Assembly (NCBI GenBank): GCA_027924585.1
Contig: BSBM01000092.1
Coordinates: 11,593,501-11,657,500 of the forward strand
Direction of reading: 5' to 3'
DNA length: 64,000 nt
Origin: Larix kaempferi
Taxonomy: Eukaryota; Streptophyta; Pinopsida; Pinales; Pinaceae
Position 1 is the stretch's first letter. Every line of letters begins with the position of its first letter. The position numbers were made by a program, and so were the translations under genes. The notes under the pieces were generated by a model. That model had not been told where the DNA came from. It did not search any database and worked only from the letters and a program-made list of their open reading frames with translations. Shown piece by piece: positions 47,961 through 59,809 of the stretch.

Positions 47961-48296
47961 TGATGATGAACTTTCAAGTTATATGGAACATTTGTACATT
48001 TGAGAGAGAGATGACTGGTTGTACCTTCTCCACCTTGATTGATTTAATTTTGGTCCTTACACCTTGTTGATTATTGGTCTTGTGATACCTTGTCTTTGAC
48101 TTGTGGTTAATAGGGTCATTTACCCACCTTGAGTTATCTTTTGATTTGTACCACCTTTGATGTTTTTGGTCTTATGGGTACTGTGGTTGTTTGTCCACGT
48201 TTGAGGTACACCCTTTGGTCCTAGGGGTTATGGGTCAAGCTACCCACTCTTGTTTGTATGGTTTTGACTTATACCATATTAATTGGTCATAGTACC

Positions 48297-49800
48297 TGTT
48301 ACCAACTATTTTGTACAATAGTTGAACTTCTATTGAGCCGCCAGTTTTTGAACATGATTCATGTTCACCTTCAGAGTTCAAAGGTTCAGATGTTCCAGAC
48401 TTGGCCTATTTTGGCCATCTTTTATTTTTTGTTTTGAATGACCATGCCCCACGGGGTTTGTAATAAAGTGTGCTAGCATGGTGGTCTTGAGTGGCTCGGT
48501 TCCCTAGGACTTGACAACCAAACAGGGTATTCCAAGGAGTTTTTTCCCTTTTCGATTATGCTTTGCCTATAGACGAGTATAATCGATGAGTTTTTCTCGT
48601 ACACCTCCAAAGCTGGAATGCCCGAATTTGGCAGTTAGGCCTTAAGGGGTTATTAGAGTCCAACTGTAAATTATAAACATGCTAGACACTATTTTTGTGT
48701 TCTGTGGTCATTTCCTAGGTCCATAGGGGGTCTAAGACATTTTCATATAATAAAAAAAAATTAGCAGGCATGCACAAAAAATTTTAGTTTTTATTAAATT
48801 TTTCAATTAATTAAACCTTTTTTCCTATGGTTTAATTGAAAATTTTCAATTTGTAATAATTAAATGGTTTGGGGGTGGATTTTGATAAATGGGGGCTCAT
48901 TTTCTAAGCCAGAGTACCCATTTGACCCCTAAACCCACTTTTCCTAAGTTTCTGAGGATTATTATTCACTTAATTAAATATTTTCTCAAAATTAATAAAT
49001 GAGGAATATTTAATTAAAAATAATCAAAAATAATAAATTTGGAGATAATAAAAAACTCTCTAGAAAAAGCCAAATTGAATAAAGTAAACAGCTAAATGAC
49101 ATGGCAAGAGGCATAAAGGAATATTCCAATTATCACCAACCACATTCAGATCAGTATCGGAGCACTGCAAGCTCATCTTCCTTGGAATTTGCGCCTTCTC
49201 TCCTAGCTTGGGCGAATTGGCTTGTTGGCATCATTTTAATGGTTGGTTGATGATTACAATGCATGAGGGTGGGCGCCTTGCCTAGGTGGAGGCCACCTCA
49301 CCCTTATCTCACCTTCCAAGACTCTATTAACTCCTAAATCATGAGCTTGGCTCCCTCTTGTTAGCAATTGCGCCCTCCCTAAACCCTAGATCTCATGCAA
49401 TTCGAATTGCTTAGCTCTGTACTCTATATAAGCAAGGCTTTGCATCCATCTAGAGTGTGGAATTTTGTGCAAAGAACCTCTGCTTCTATTTGTAATCTTT
49501 TTGCTTTCTATTGGAATAAGATTGAGACTTTGGAGGTCAATTTGGTCCATGCATGGTTCATGGTTGCTTTGTGAGGTAATATTGTTTTTTATGCATGCTT
49601 AGTTATTTGAATTTGGATCTAGCTTAGAGGGCTTCTTCTCAAGCACATAGGACAAGTATTTGTAGTCTTCCATTTACTTGTTGATGTTTTGTATTTGAAA
49701 GATCTTAGAGTAGCATGCTTTATTCAGTTGTAATCCATGCTCTTTCAATCTTTTATATGCTAACATTCTAGATCTAAGCTCTTTTGTTTAAGTGTACATA
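48297..49800 (+). mobile_element. T4: 3'-truncated LTR, family T
   Basis: Starts TGTTACCAAC at 48297, then GAGCCGCCAGTTTTTGAACA, GGGGTTTGTAATAAAGTGTG and CCTCCAAAGCTGGAATGC as in T1 and T3. A TATA box is at 49425. Homology to T1 stops near the phrase CTTTTGTTTAAGTGTAC (about 49790), roughly the first half of a full LTR. Copia C3 coding sequence follows, so the 3' part was deleted. Confidence 0.7.
49425..49432 (+). promoter_or_regulatory. TATA box of LTR T4
   Basis: TATATAAG followed by CAAGGCTT matches T1 at 21555. Confidence 0.55.
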
Positions 49801-49849
49801 GTTTCAGGATCATGTGTGTGGATCCCAAGTACAAAATTTACTAATATGT

Positions 49850-51540
49850 CAAAAGAAGATTGGGAAAAGTTGGAAAGAAATGTGAGATGTATGATTTGAC
49901 TTTACCTCTCAAATTTGGTGTTTTAAAATGTCTATAGCGAAGATGATGCAAATGAGTAAGTTAGGAAATTTGTATCAGTCATAATCCTTGGTAAACAAGT
50001 TTTTCCTTTAAAATAAGTTGTATCATCTTAGGATGGCTAATGGTGACTCTGTGACGAAACATTTAAATTCCTTTAATACTCTGGTAAGTCAACTTGACTT
50101 GTTGATATTAAGATTCAGAAAGAAGATAATGTATTACCTTGTTATGTTCTTTTCCAAACTATTGGGACAATCTAGTTGTAGCAATTGGTAGTACTATCTA
50201 AGATACATTAAAGTTTGAGGATGTAGTTGCATTGTTGTTATTAGAGAAAACAAGGAAAAAATCAATGGAGGGTGTGGCCAATAATGCTTTATATGTAAAA
50301 AGTCATCTCCAAGAGAGGAAAAGTAAGTCTTCGAGGGGAAAATATAAATCTAGAGGTAGATCTAAATATCTCCAAGACAATCTATAAGGAAATGATGGAA
50401 ATGTGGTAAAGTTGGGCATTATAAGAAAGATTCTAGATCTAAGAATGTTGATAAAGGTAAGGGATATAATGATGCCCCTTCCATGGAAATGAAAGCCTCC
50501 ACATAAGGAGGTGATGTTTACTTACCATATACAAGTACACATTTAGATCACAAGGTATGGTTGATTGACGCAAGTGCTTTATGTCATGTGACCCCTTACA
50601 AGGAGTGGTTTTGTGAATATGAAAAGTACAATGGAGATGATGTTTTCCTAGGAGTTGACTCGACAACCAAAATCATAGGATGTGGAAGGGTCAAGCTATT
50701 GCTCAAACATGGAAGGACATAACTCTCCATGGGGTGGCAAATCACTGGAAAATTCTATATTTTTCTAGAGACTTGATATCTGTAAGAAAGATATGTGATG
50801 TAGGCATACATACTCTATTTGAAAAAAAAACATGCAATGGTGTTGATTAGGGTGGTTCAGATTGGAACTATATACAACTTGTTGGGAAGCAACATTAATG
50901 ATGGGTGTAACAATTATATTGTTATTGGGGGTAGCAAAGAAGAAGACATGACCCCTGCTACCCTTTCAGAGAAGACAACGTTATCACATCAAAGACTAGG
51001 ACATGTTGTGGAGAAAGGTCTTTAAGCATTACAAGGTAGAGGTATGGTTGAAGGTATGCTCAATTACTCATTATATTTTGATTTATATGAACATTGTATA
51101 TATTGAGTAAGATTCCCATCTAATGCAACAAGAGCAACCTAAACCATGGAGTTGATATGCAATCATGTGTTTGGACCTATGCATGTTCCATCACTAGGAA
51201 AATATGTGCACTATGTTTCATCCATAGATGATTTCTATAGGAACACATGGATTTATTTCTTCTAAAATAAATTGGAGGTTTTAAATCAATTTAAAGCTTT
51301 TAAGGACCTCATAAAAAACCATACAAAAGAGAAAATAAAGGCGTTGAGGACAAATAATGGAGGGGAGTTTTGTAGAAATCAGCTCAAGGCATTTTGCAAG
51401 GAGTACGAAATATAAAGGCAAAAGACTACTCCACACACACCTTAACACAATGGAGTCACAAAAAGAATGAGCAATAACTTGATGGAAAAGGCAAGAAGTA
51501 TGTTTAGTGGTGTAAGGTTATCATAAGAATACTAGGAAGA
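49850..51540 (+). pseudogene. Copia C3 gag, protease and integrase remains
   Basis: Gag: MSKEDWEKLERNVRCMI and a long helical region. Zinc knuckle near 50393-50433 (WKCGKVGHYKKD), with its first Cys codon now TGA and its last Cys now Ser. Protease: WLIDASALCHVTP, where the usual Asp-Ser-Gly-Ala is Asp-Ala-Ser-Ala. Integrase: HQRLGHVVEKGL zinc-binding region, a Cys-containing block, then core remains with NNGGEFCRNQLK (first residue normally Asp). Stops and frameshifts throughout. Reverse transcriptase and RNase H are missing: sequence ends at the short LTR at 51565. Confidence 0.75.
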
Positions 51541-51564
51541 GGCAGTGAATACTAGGTCAAGATG

Positions 51565-51701
51565 TGTAGTGATCCCTAACCCCATAGTATATTTCCATAT
51601 TCTTGTGTTCATTCTTATGTGGATGTATTTATGTTTATTTATGAAGTTTAATGGTTCTCTATGTCATTTGCGATTCAATTTTTGGGTTAAGGATCACTAC
51701 A
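51565..51701 (+). repeat. Very short LTR (137 bp), TRIM-like
   Basis: TGTAGTGATCC at 51565 and GGATCACTACA at 51701 form an 11-bp inverted pair in TG...CA form. A PBS follows within three bases. At 137 bp the LTR falls in the size range of terminal-repeat retrotransposons in miniature. The second LTR was not found before the junction with the chromovirus near 52290, so the element is incomplete. Confidence 0.7.
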
Positions 51702-51703
51702 TG

Positions 51704-51715
51704 TGGTATTAGAGC
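51704..51715 (+). promoter_or_regulatory. Primer-binding site of the short-LTR element
   Basis: TGGTATTAGAGC differs by one base from the Met-type PBS TGGTATCAGAGC and directly follows the LTR. Confidence 0.75.
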
Positions 51716-52290
51716 TCTTTCCTGGGCCAAAAAAGTGGAAGATATTTTTTTGTTTATTTCTTTTTTTTGGTAGATTTTGGAGGGGGGAAAGAGGATGGTG
51801 GCATTGAACTTGATTTTTGATTTTTTTTTTTGTGGAATCTAAAGAAACTAGTTGCAAATCTGATCGAGCTGGATATCGATGGCCACCCACCTAGTTCACT
51901 AGCTCAAAGACACAATTTTCCAGCTTGGTAGTTTTTTTTTACAGTTTTTTCAGGTCCTAATCTCCCAAGGCCATTTTGAGGCCCTAAACAATGTTTTTTT
52001 GGCATGATAGTGCCCAAATGATCACGTAAGGCATGTATGGGCCGACAACACAGAGTCCTTCTCTGCCATACCTTTTCCGAAAGGTTACCAAGCGCCCCAA
52101 ACGAAGATTGTATGCAAAAGTCGCACCCCTAGGAAGTTGACGTATCACTAACCACATCGGGGCCCACAAACCTTTTGGCATTTCATCTCTCGGGGTTAGG
52201 GTTTTATGTTTAGGGTTTTCTCATTGATGCTTTATGTTAAAAATGCCTTTATGGCCTCACTGTTACTCAGTTCTTGCAAATAAGCATAGT
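51716..52290. other. Internal region of the short-LTR element, unassigned
   Basis: T-rich runs and no pol domain are seen. A minus-strand frame of 65 codons (51984-52181) has no recognisable family. The switch to chromovirus sequence occurs somewhere between about 52200 and 52300. Confidence 0.35.
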
Positions 52291-52568
52291 CGAAGCGTCT
52301 AGTTTTAGAGATAAGCTACCTTATAGTTCATCTCTAGTACCTTATAGTTCATGGTATGCTCCCCAATAAAAAATAGCCATTGAACCCCCAATACTATATT
52401 TTTGTTAGCCACATTCACAACATAGAAGTTGTCTGTCACTGTATAATATCCTATGGTTAATTACAATTTAGGAATCCATTTAGTACAATCCACGGAATTA
52501 TTACCTGGGATCTTGATACTGATCCCATCAAAGATTTATGTGGGGATCTTTCTCCTTCCCACCATTCC
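52290..52568 (-). pseudogene. G2 protease region, distal part (beyond G1)
   Basis: Minus-strand frame with TVTDNFYVVNVANKNIVLG and VQWLFFIGEHTMNYK, the conserved segment after the protease active site in this Gypsy lineage. It continues from the active site at 58287-58330 when G1 and one copy of its 5-bp duplication are removed. Stops follow near 52290 and homology fades. Confidence 0.7.
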
Positions 52569-53130
52569 TGATCCGCATCATAGTTGGCAAGTCATTGATG
52601 TCGATACAACTTCGACAAGTTTCGACTCGACATAACTTCGATAGGTTTCGATTTCAACACAACTCCGACGAGTCTCCACTTCGACATACTGCGACACGTT
52701 CCACACTTTCAACATGTCCAGCAACCTCACAGTTTGCGACATCGACAAGGAGCGTAGACATGCGACCAGCGACTGTCGAACTCCGACGGACTATCTCTCT
52801 GTCTTCCAGTCGACTGTAACAATTGAACAGTTGAACCGTTCTAACTTCTTCTTTGTAACTGAACGTAACGGGCAAGCACCCAAGCATCTCAGAATTCTAT
52901 ATAAGCATGTATAATATTGTAACATACATCAGTTTAGCAATCAACCTATCTGTTTACATCTAATAGAAGAACAGTTCGCATTCCTGCTTATTGTCTGTGC
53001 GTATTTGTGTCATATGTGTTGCGTAATCCTACTTTTGCTCATTCTGTTTATTAAGCTTCCGCCATAACAGAACCGACTCATTCAGTCGAATTGTTGTCCC
53101 CCTCGTGCTTCCTGGACACAACCCGGATCA
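52569..53130 (+). repeat. 5' LTR of G1
   Basis: 562 bp with a TATA box (TATATAAG, 52898-52905) and a U3 dense in TTCGAC/TCGAC motifs between about 52600 and 52700. Ends CCCGGATCA, directly followed by the PBS. Confidence 0.95.
52898..52905 (+). promoter_or_regulatory. TATA box in G1 5' LTR
   Basis: TATATAAG in the phrase GAATTCTATATAAGCATGTA, conserved in the 3' LTR at 58054-58061. Confidence 0.7.
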
Positions 53131-53131
53131 T

Positions 53132-53143
53132 TGGTATCAGAGC
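53132..53143 (+). promoter_or_regulatory. Primer-binding site of G1
   Basis: TGGTATCAGAGC, a perfect Met-type PBS core, begins one base after the LTR end. Confidence 0.9.
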
Positions 53144-53202
53144 ACTCAGTTTTGTTTGTGCTTAATTTATGTGTATACACTTCTCTCGAAGTTACCTGAC
53201 TT

Positions 53203-54300
53203 ATGCCGGTTCAAACTCGCTCGCAATCTCAGCAATCCAAGCAGACGCTAACTCTAGAAATGACAGAAGAAACAGACAATAGACATGCATCCGATGAGAC
53301 AGCACAGCTTATTGAGCAAGATTTGGCTCGACAACAGACTTAAATGTTCACCCAGTTCAACGAGATTCTCTTGCGATTCGCTTCGACATCCGGAGGATCC
53401 TCGACGAGAACTCACTCCGATAAAATCAGCCCCTTCAAAGTGCAAATGAATTTGGACATACCGAATCTTGAAGGTAAGATTGACGCGGAATCCGTCGACA
53501 ATTGGGTGCAACAATTGGAATCCTATTACGCTGTAAATCAACTCTCCGAAGCTGAAAAAGTCACCATTGCGTCCTTAAAGATGTCAACCTCCGTGCACTG
53601 TTGGTGGGAGAACCTCTCGACAAAGATGGAGAAAATCGGAAACCCCATCGACACATGGGATAAATTCGGCGAACACATCCAAAAGGAATTTTACCCGCCT
53701 AAATACCTCGAGCAGCAATATAAGAAGTGGTAGTAGCTAAGGAAATGGAAAGACCAATCAGTACAGAGTTACACCGACGAGTTCTACCGACTCATGGAAG
53801 GGCTTGGCGTCCAAGAAGAAGAGAAATTGCTTGTTCTAAAGTACATCAGCGGATTGTCCCAGTACATCCAGCAGGAGATGGAATTTCTGACTGTCAATAC
53901 GCTTGCGGATGCATTCCACTACACTATCAAATTGGAAATCAAGCAAAAAGGGAAAGCACATTTCGCGACAAAGCCAACATCAGGACGACCACCCGACAAG
54001 AAGGCACCAGCCAACTTTGACAAGTCGAAATCTTCTCAGCCAACACCGCCAAAGCCAGATCACGGCAAGAATCCTTTTCACAAGAGGGAACGTAGCAAAC
54101 AACCGCCGACCGGAAAATGGTGCGATTAGCACCACTCATCTTGGCATGATACGTCTGAATGAAAAGCTCGGAAGACATTTTTGGAAAAAGTGTCGACCTC
54201 CGACGCGTTCGACAAGACGGTGAAAGAATCTGATCCAGACACGATGACCCTTTTGACCTCAACAACTCCAACAGCCTCAACTACCGTCGATGAGGAGGAA
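53203..54300 (+). pseudogene. G1 gag, broken
   Basis: ATG at 53203 opens MPVQTRSQSQQSKQTLTLEM; the frame meets TAA at 53341 and continues (MFTQFNEILLRFAS). The capsid-like region has NWVQQLESYYAVNQLSE, HCWWENLS and WDKFGEHIQKEFYP (a typical retrotransposon gag core), then two stops near 53731, SYTDEFYRLMEGLGVQEEE and a basic Pro-rich tail. A zinc-knuckle-like CDxHxSSWHDTSEC pattern follows near 54120-54170, with a TAG inside. The product would form the virus-like particle. Confidence 0.8.
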
Positions 54301-54329
54301 CGAGAGTGCATGTTCCATACACAGATATG

Positions 54330-55720
54330 GGTCTAGAGCAACCCATTACATCTGATTGTGGACAATGGCAGCCAAAAGAACTTCGTTTCCAAAGATCTCG
54401 TGAAGCAACTAGGTCTTGTCACCACTCTGCATCCTCATCCTTACAACATTGGTTGGATGAAGGATGGACAAGAACTTCGGATCACACAACAATGCAAACT
54501 CGCCTACTTCATAAAGCCTTTTGAAGATGAAGTACTCTACGACGTGGCACCACTCTCCGTAGCTGACGCTCTGTTTGGGAAACCTTACCTCTGAGATAGA
54601 CATGGAAGTTATCAGTCACGGCCTCCAAAGGTGATTGTCAGAATCCGAAATCGATGGTTCAGCATACCAGAGCGTCAACCCACACCAACGGTTGCACTCA
54701 TATCTGCCAAACAGACAAAGAAGCTCATCAATCATGCTCAAAAGTTCGCATTAATCATGATCAAGCCACAACATTCTAAGAAGACTGCAGCAACGAGTCG
54801 AGTCACCGACCAATGCAGCTCTCGACAGAAGCAGCAAGTCGATCATATTCTTGATGAGTACCAGAACCTCTTTTAAGCTCCAAACGGAGTACCTCAACAT
54901 TGTCAGGTAAAACACTCCATTGAACTTGCTCCTAGTTCTTCTTTTCCTAACGCATCTGTTTACAGAAGATCCATTCTCGAAAATGAAGAGATTCGCAGAA
55001 AAATCCAAGAATTAATCGACAAAGGTCATATCCGACCCAGCTCCTCTCCTTGTGGAAGTCCAGTCGTCCTAGTCCCAAAGAAAGACGGGACTTGGCACAT
55101 GTGCATAGACTACAGAGCTCTCAACAAAATATCGGTGAAGAATCGGTACCCTCTACCGCGGATAGACGATCTCATCGACTGTCTGAAAGGTGCTAAATTA
55201 TTTACTAAGCTCGACCTCAAGTCAGGATCCCATCAGATTCCAATCGAACACTCAGATGTGTGGAAAACTGCTTTCAAGACCAAGGAAGGATTGTTCGAAT
55301 GGTTAGTCATGCCTTTCGGCTTAACCAACGCACCTGTGACCTTCATGCGACATATGGATAACCTTCATCGACCTTTCATCGGAAAATGGGTTATTGTCTA
55401 TCTCGACGACATTGATTTTCAGTCGATCATGGAAAGAACATGTCGGACATCTTCAACAGGTCCTCGACACTCTCTAGCAACATCGACTCTATCTGAACAT
55501 GGACAAGTGCTCTTTTGCAATAACCAGCATCAAATATTTGGCGTATGTAATTGACTCTGCAGGCATTCACGTCGATCCAGACAAAGTACAGATCCTCAAA
55601 GATTGGTCCATTCCTAAAAGCATTCAAGAACTAAGAAGTTTTCTTGGTTTGGCGAATTTCTATCGACAGTTCATACTTGGCTTCAGTCACATAGCCTGAC
55701 CCTTGAATCACTTGACAGAG
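54330..55720 (+). pseudogene. G1 protease and reverse transcriptase, broken
   Basis: Protease: LIVDNGSQKNFVSKDLV near 54352 (the Asp-Ser/Thr-Gly triad reads Asp-Asn-Gly), with a TAG just upstream. Reverse transcriptase: RRSILENEEIRRKIQELIDK, SPVVLVPKKDGTWHMCIDYR (about 55060), RYPLPRIDDL, FTKLDLKSGSHQI, FGLTNAPVTFMR, catalytic YLDDI near 55400, then GIHVDPDKVQ and FLGLANFYRQF. A frameshift follows YLDDI. Stops at 54594, 54874 and 55697. Confidence 0.9.
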
Positions 55721-56200
55721 GGAAATGGGAAAATTGTCTTCCAATGGACAGCAACACAACAAGCAGCTTTTGAACAGCTCAAACACAGGCTCTACACTGC
55801 ACCAGTACTTGTGTTACCTGATTTGCATCAGCCCTTTGAGATTGAGACGGACGCATCGGACTATGCCTTGGGCGCAATGATTACTCAATCTGGTCACCCA
55901 GTCGCTTTTCATTCCAAGACTTTTAACGACACAGTTAGAAGATACTCGACGTACGAAAAAGAACTGTACGCCATTTTGCAAGCTCTCAAGCAATGGAGGC
56001 ATTACATCCTTGGCAAGGAAACGGTCATTCTCACTAATCACAAGCCTCTACAGTTCGCTCTGGACACAATCAAAGTTGCAGAAAAACCGACAACTCAAGT
56101 GGATTAATTACCTATAACAATTCCATTTGGTGATTAAGTATCGAAAAGGCAAAGCCAATGCCGCTGCAGATTGCCTCAGTCGACCACCCATTACTCTCCT
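55703..56200 (+). pseudogene. G1 RNase H
   Basis: Segments FQWTATQQAAFEQLKHRL, ETDASDYALGAMITQ (first catalytic Asp), YSTYEKELYAILQAL (catalytic Glu) and VILTNHKPLQF. In the last, the usual TDHKPL has Asn for the catalytic Asp. Then a shifted frame with KYRKGKANAAADCLSR. It would degrade the RNA strand during reverse transcription. Confidence 0.9.
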
Positions 56201-57710
56201 TTTGACAGTGATGAGTATGCAGGGATATGACACGACCACTTCGAAACAGTTGTACGAGGACGACAGCAACCTCTCAGCAGTCTACCGACAGTTACAGACT
56301 AACAAATCGTCGACCTCAAACTCCGACTACTTCCTGAAAGACACCTTGCTATACAAGCTTGGACAGCTTTGTGTACCGACCGGTGAGCATCGACAGCAGC
56401 TCATTTGGGAAGCGCACTACAGCAAGACTGCAGGACACTTTGGAGTAGCAAAGACACTTGCTATTCTGCAGAAGTATTTCTTCTGGCCTACACTTAAATT
56501 CGACGTCGACAAGTACATTTGATCATGCGTGGTTTGTGCCATTTCTAAGCCACCTAATCGACGACAGGGATTGTACACACCTTTGCCAGTTCCTAGTCGA
56601 CCATGGGAATCTATTTCTATGGACTACTTGACGGGTTATCCTACTACCAGACATCAGCATGGCACGATATTAGTAGTAGTCGACCGATTTTCCAAGATGG
56701 CCATTCTCATAACATGTAAGAAGACCACGACAACGCAATAGACTACTTAGCTCTTCTTTACACATGTTTGGAAACAGTTTGGTTTACCCACAACCATCAT
56801 TTTCGACCGAGATGCCAGATTCGTCAGCATCTTTTAGAAGACCCTCTGGCAACAACTAGACACACAAATCTCATTGTCGATAGCTCTCCCTCCTCAGACC
56901 AACGGACAGACGGAAGTTGTGAATCGCTTGGTAGTACAACTGCTTCGCATGTACAATCACCAACATCGACGCACATGGGATGAAAGTCTTCCAAACATTC
57001 AGCACAGCTACAATCGAGCTCATCATAGCTCTACAGGCAAGAGTCCATTTGAAGTCTGTTACAGATTTCAACCCTCGGCGCCTATCGACTTGATCAACTC
57101 CTCGACACAGCAAAACTCCGACACAGACTACAGCCAGCAAGAAGTTGATAAAGCAGTCAAGTTCAGAGAACAGATTTGCGACATCCAGCGACAAGAACAG
57201 GAAATGTTGCACAGAGAAAACGAGAAAGCTAAGGCCTGACACAACAAGCATCGTATTCCTCATACATTCCAAATTGGGGATAAGGTCTGGCTACATCTCA
57301 AGAAGGAGCGCTTCACAGGTCCTTTCAAGAAGTTAAAACCTTTGCGATATGGTATGTACAGTATTCTTCGACAGATTGGCGAAAACGCTTTCCAACTCGA
57401 CATTCCTCCATGCCTGGGTCTGCATCCAGTCTTCAACGTGGATCTACTTCGACCATACCATGCACCCTTGTTGGAACAGAACAACTTCTCAACCGCAGCA
57501 CCTGAAGACATCCATCCAGATGTTCAGGAGCCTCTTCCTTGAGACACCATTGTGGGACGGCGAGTCGGCCTTACAAGGACGAACACAATTCCCTTATTTC
57601 AGGTTGCCAAAGCTGGCCAGCTCCCATCTCAAGGAAAGTGGTACTCTGCTACTAAAGTAACCGACAAGTTTCCTCACCTTCGCGAGCAAACAATGGGGTC
57701 CATTGTTTCT
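56200..57710 (+). pseudogene. G1 integrase
   Basis: Zinc-binding HHCC: HYSKTAGHFGVAKT and, after a TGA, CVVC (56380-56540). Catalytic core: SMDYLTGYP, IIFDRDARFVS (stop just after) and PPQTNGQTEVVNR, so all three acidic positions remain. The C-terminal region has FQIGDKVWLHLKKERFTGPF and HPVFNVDLLRPYH, then a tail running to the polypurine tract. At least six stops or frameshifts. No clear chromodomain was seen. Confidence 0.9.
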
Positions 57711-57711
57711 T

Positions 57712-57722
57712 AAGGAAGGAGG
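57712..57722 (+). promoter_or_regulatory. Polypurine tract of G1
   Basis: AAGGAAGGAGG lies two bases before the 3' LTR, where plus-strand synthesis would start. Confidence 0.8.
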
Positions 57723-57724
57723 TC

Positions 57725-58286
57725 TGATCCGCATCATAGTTGGCAAGTCATCGATGTCGATACAACTTCGACAAGATTCGACTCGACATGACTTCAATAG
57801 GTTTCGATTTCAACACAACTCCGACGAGTCTCCACTTCGACATACTGTGACACGTTCCGCACCTTCGACATGTCCAGCAAACTCACAGTTCGCGACAACG
57901 ACAAGCAGCGTCGACATGCGACCAGCGACTGTCGAACTCCGACAGACTGTCTCTTTGTCTTCCAGTCAACTGTAACGGTTGAACAGTTGAACCGTTCTAA
58001 CTTCTTCTTTGTAACTGAACGTAACGGGCAGGCACCGAAGGGTCTCAGAATTCTATATAAGCATGTATAATATCGTAACATACATCAGTTTAGCAATCAA
58101 GCTATCTGTTTACATCTAATAGAAGAACAGTTCGCATTCCTGCATATTGTTTGTGCGTATTTGTGTTATCTGTGATGCATAATCCTGCTTTTGCTCATTC
58201 TTTTTATTAAGCTTCCGCCATAACAGAACCGACTCATTCAGTCGAACTGTTGTCCCCCTCGTGCTTCCTGGACACGACCTGGATCA
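57725..58286 (+). repeat. 3' LTR of G1
   Basis: 562 bp, the same length as the 5' LTR with no indels noticed, and about 36 substitutions. TATA box at 58054-58061. Ends CCTGGATCA at 58286. Confidence 0.95.
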
Positions 58287-59760
58287 ATTCTAGCATCAAT
58301 AAAATTGTGGGTGGCACCTCCATCCACCAATACTGTATCCCTTTGGACTTGGACTACTCCCTTGAATCTGAGACTATCAAATCGAGGTAATATTTTCAAC
58401 ACAACAATATTTCCCAAATCCGGGTGTGGTTTCTCATCTTCTGTTGTCTCGTAGTCTTCTTTCGGAATTAGTTGTTGCTCATCACCCCATTCATCCTCTT
58501 CATGTTTAGAAAAGACTTATATGTAATGTGCTTTTCCCTTAGCACATTTGTGGCTTGGAACCCATGGCTCCTGGCATGTGAAGCACAGCTTCTTTCTCCT
58601 TAACTCATCTCAGTATTTGACAATATTATCCTTCTTAAATATTCCAGTTGGACCCTTTTGAAAGGACCTCTTATACTTTAGCTTAGGAGGGAAGTTTATC
58701 TTAGGTGGAAATCTAGTTTTTGGAATATCCTATTGAATATCTCTGGTTTTATTCATGGGATCTTGCAATGTTGCACATCGGTGAACTTTAACCAGTCCCT
58801 TGAGTGTCTCTGCTAGTCCTTTTGTAAACAAAAGAACTGGGCGAGATTCAAAAATATTAGTAACCCTCACTACAACCTTTCGGAATTCTGAAATGTATGC
58901 CTCTAGTGTTCCAGTCTGCTTCAATTGTGAAATATCTATGAATGACATTTCAAGATCTTTCCTGTCAAACCTATTTATCGGTCTTCTTGTAAACTCCTCA
59001 TAGGTGGTTATGGTGTCATGTCCCAAAGTTCAAACCATGAAACCACCATTCATTAGCCTCGCCTTCCAAATGTAGGGTATCCATTTTGATGGAATCATTT
59101 TTATCCATAGGATTCAATTGAAAATAGGTATCAATCTTATGTACCCAACAGCTAGTAGTGCATTTAGATGATCCATCAAATAAGGAAGGGAAACCATACC
59201 AATGGTTCGTTGCAACTCAAAATTTTGAATGGGAATTATATTGCCTCCTCTTGATTTTACTTTGTCTTGGTAGTCACAGTAATCTCTGAAGGACAAATGT
59301 CTTTTGCAATATTCACTCAAAGCCATATATTATGCAAGGCAAAACTCCAATGGTGCAACTACTTCAAACTGCATTTCAAGTTCCTCCATTCTGGGATCAA
59401 GGAACTTGGGAATAGTAGGTCTTGGTAGGATCCTGAATTCATGTGGTCGATTGTCTGGACCAGTCTTGGAGAAAATTTGTTCTTTGTAAGTTTTCTTGTC
59501 CTGCTGCTGGGAACCACTACTGCTGCAACCACCATCTCGTTTGTCCACAAGTCTAGACAAGATGTCTCTAGTTTTTGCCTGCACTTAGGTAAATTTTTCC
59601 ATAACTTTCAACATGCTTTGAGAAAACATGTCCTCTTTCTCTTCTCTATTCTTCCAGCTTTCCCCCATACTTGATTTTCCTCCTCGAATCTCAGCTTCTG
59701 TGGAACCAATTTCTTCTTTTCCTGAAAATGGATATGGGTTTTATGTCCTTTTGAATAAGT
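58287..59760 (-). pseudogene. G2 gag and start of protease
   Basis: Minus strand, from high to low: KTRDILSRLVDK; EELEMQFEVVAP; a diverged region; YEEFTRRPINRFD and KQTGTLEAYISEFRKVVVRV (gag core of chromoviruses); FTKGLAETLKG; zinc knuckle CFTCQEPWVPSHKC near 58555-58600 (complete CCHC); an acidic linker; then protease VLVDGGATHNFIDAR at 58287-58330 (Asp-Gly-Gly form, normal for this lineage). G1 is inserted immediately after. Frameshifts and stops at several points. Confidence 0.8.
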
Positions 59761-59809
59761 TTCTTGGGAACTCATGAATAAATTACCACACACATGTGCA
59801 TAGGACCAT

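Larger units (their letters stand above)
47352..48296. other. Unidentified LTR-like segment with a hairpin array
   Basis: This is the target DNA into which T3 and T4 inserted. It has no coding frame of interest. It contains the palindrome cluster at 47477-47794 and a TATA-like CTTATATAG at 47953, so it looks like the U3/promoter part of a further LTR family. No TG...CA ends could be assigned. Confidence 0.45.
42142..51564 (+). mobile_element. Ty1/Copia retrotransposon C3, carrying T3 and T4, 3'-truncated
   Basis: The 5' LTR and PBS are at 42142-42499, and gag, protease and part of integrase at about 49850-51540. In between sit T3, an unidentified 0.95-kb segment and truncated T4. The element ends at 51564, where a short LTR of another element begins. 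Linking the LTR to the coding part is inference from order and orientation. Confidence 0.55.
52569..58286 (+). mobile_element. G1: complete but inactive Ty3/Gypsy retrotransposon (5718 bp)
   Basis: Two 562-bp LTRs in TGATCC...GGATCA form, PBS, gag, protease, reverse transcriptase, RNase H, integrase, polypurine tract. The target 5-mers are ATTCC (52564-52568) and ATTCT (58287-58291), one mismatch. About 36 differences were counted by eye between the LTRs, around 6 percent, so it is not recent. Stops break every domain. It is inserted antisense into the protease of G2. Confidence 0.95.
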
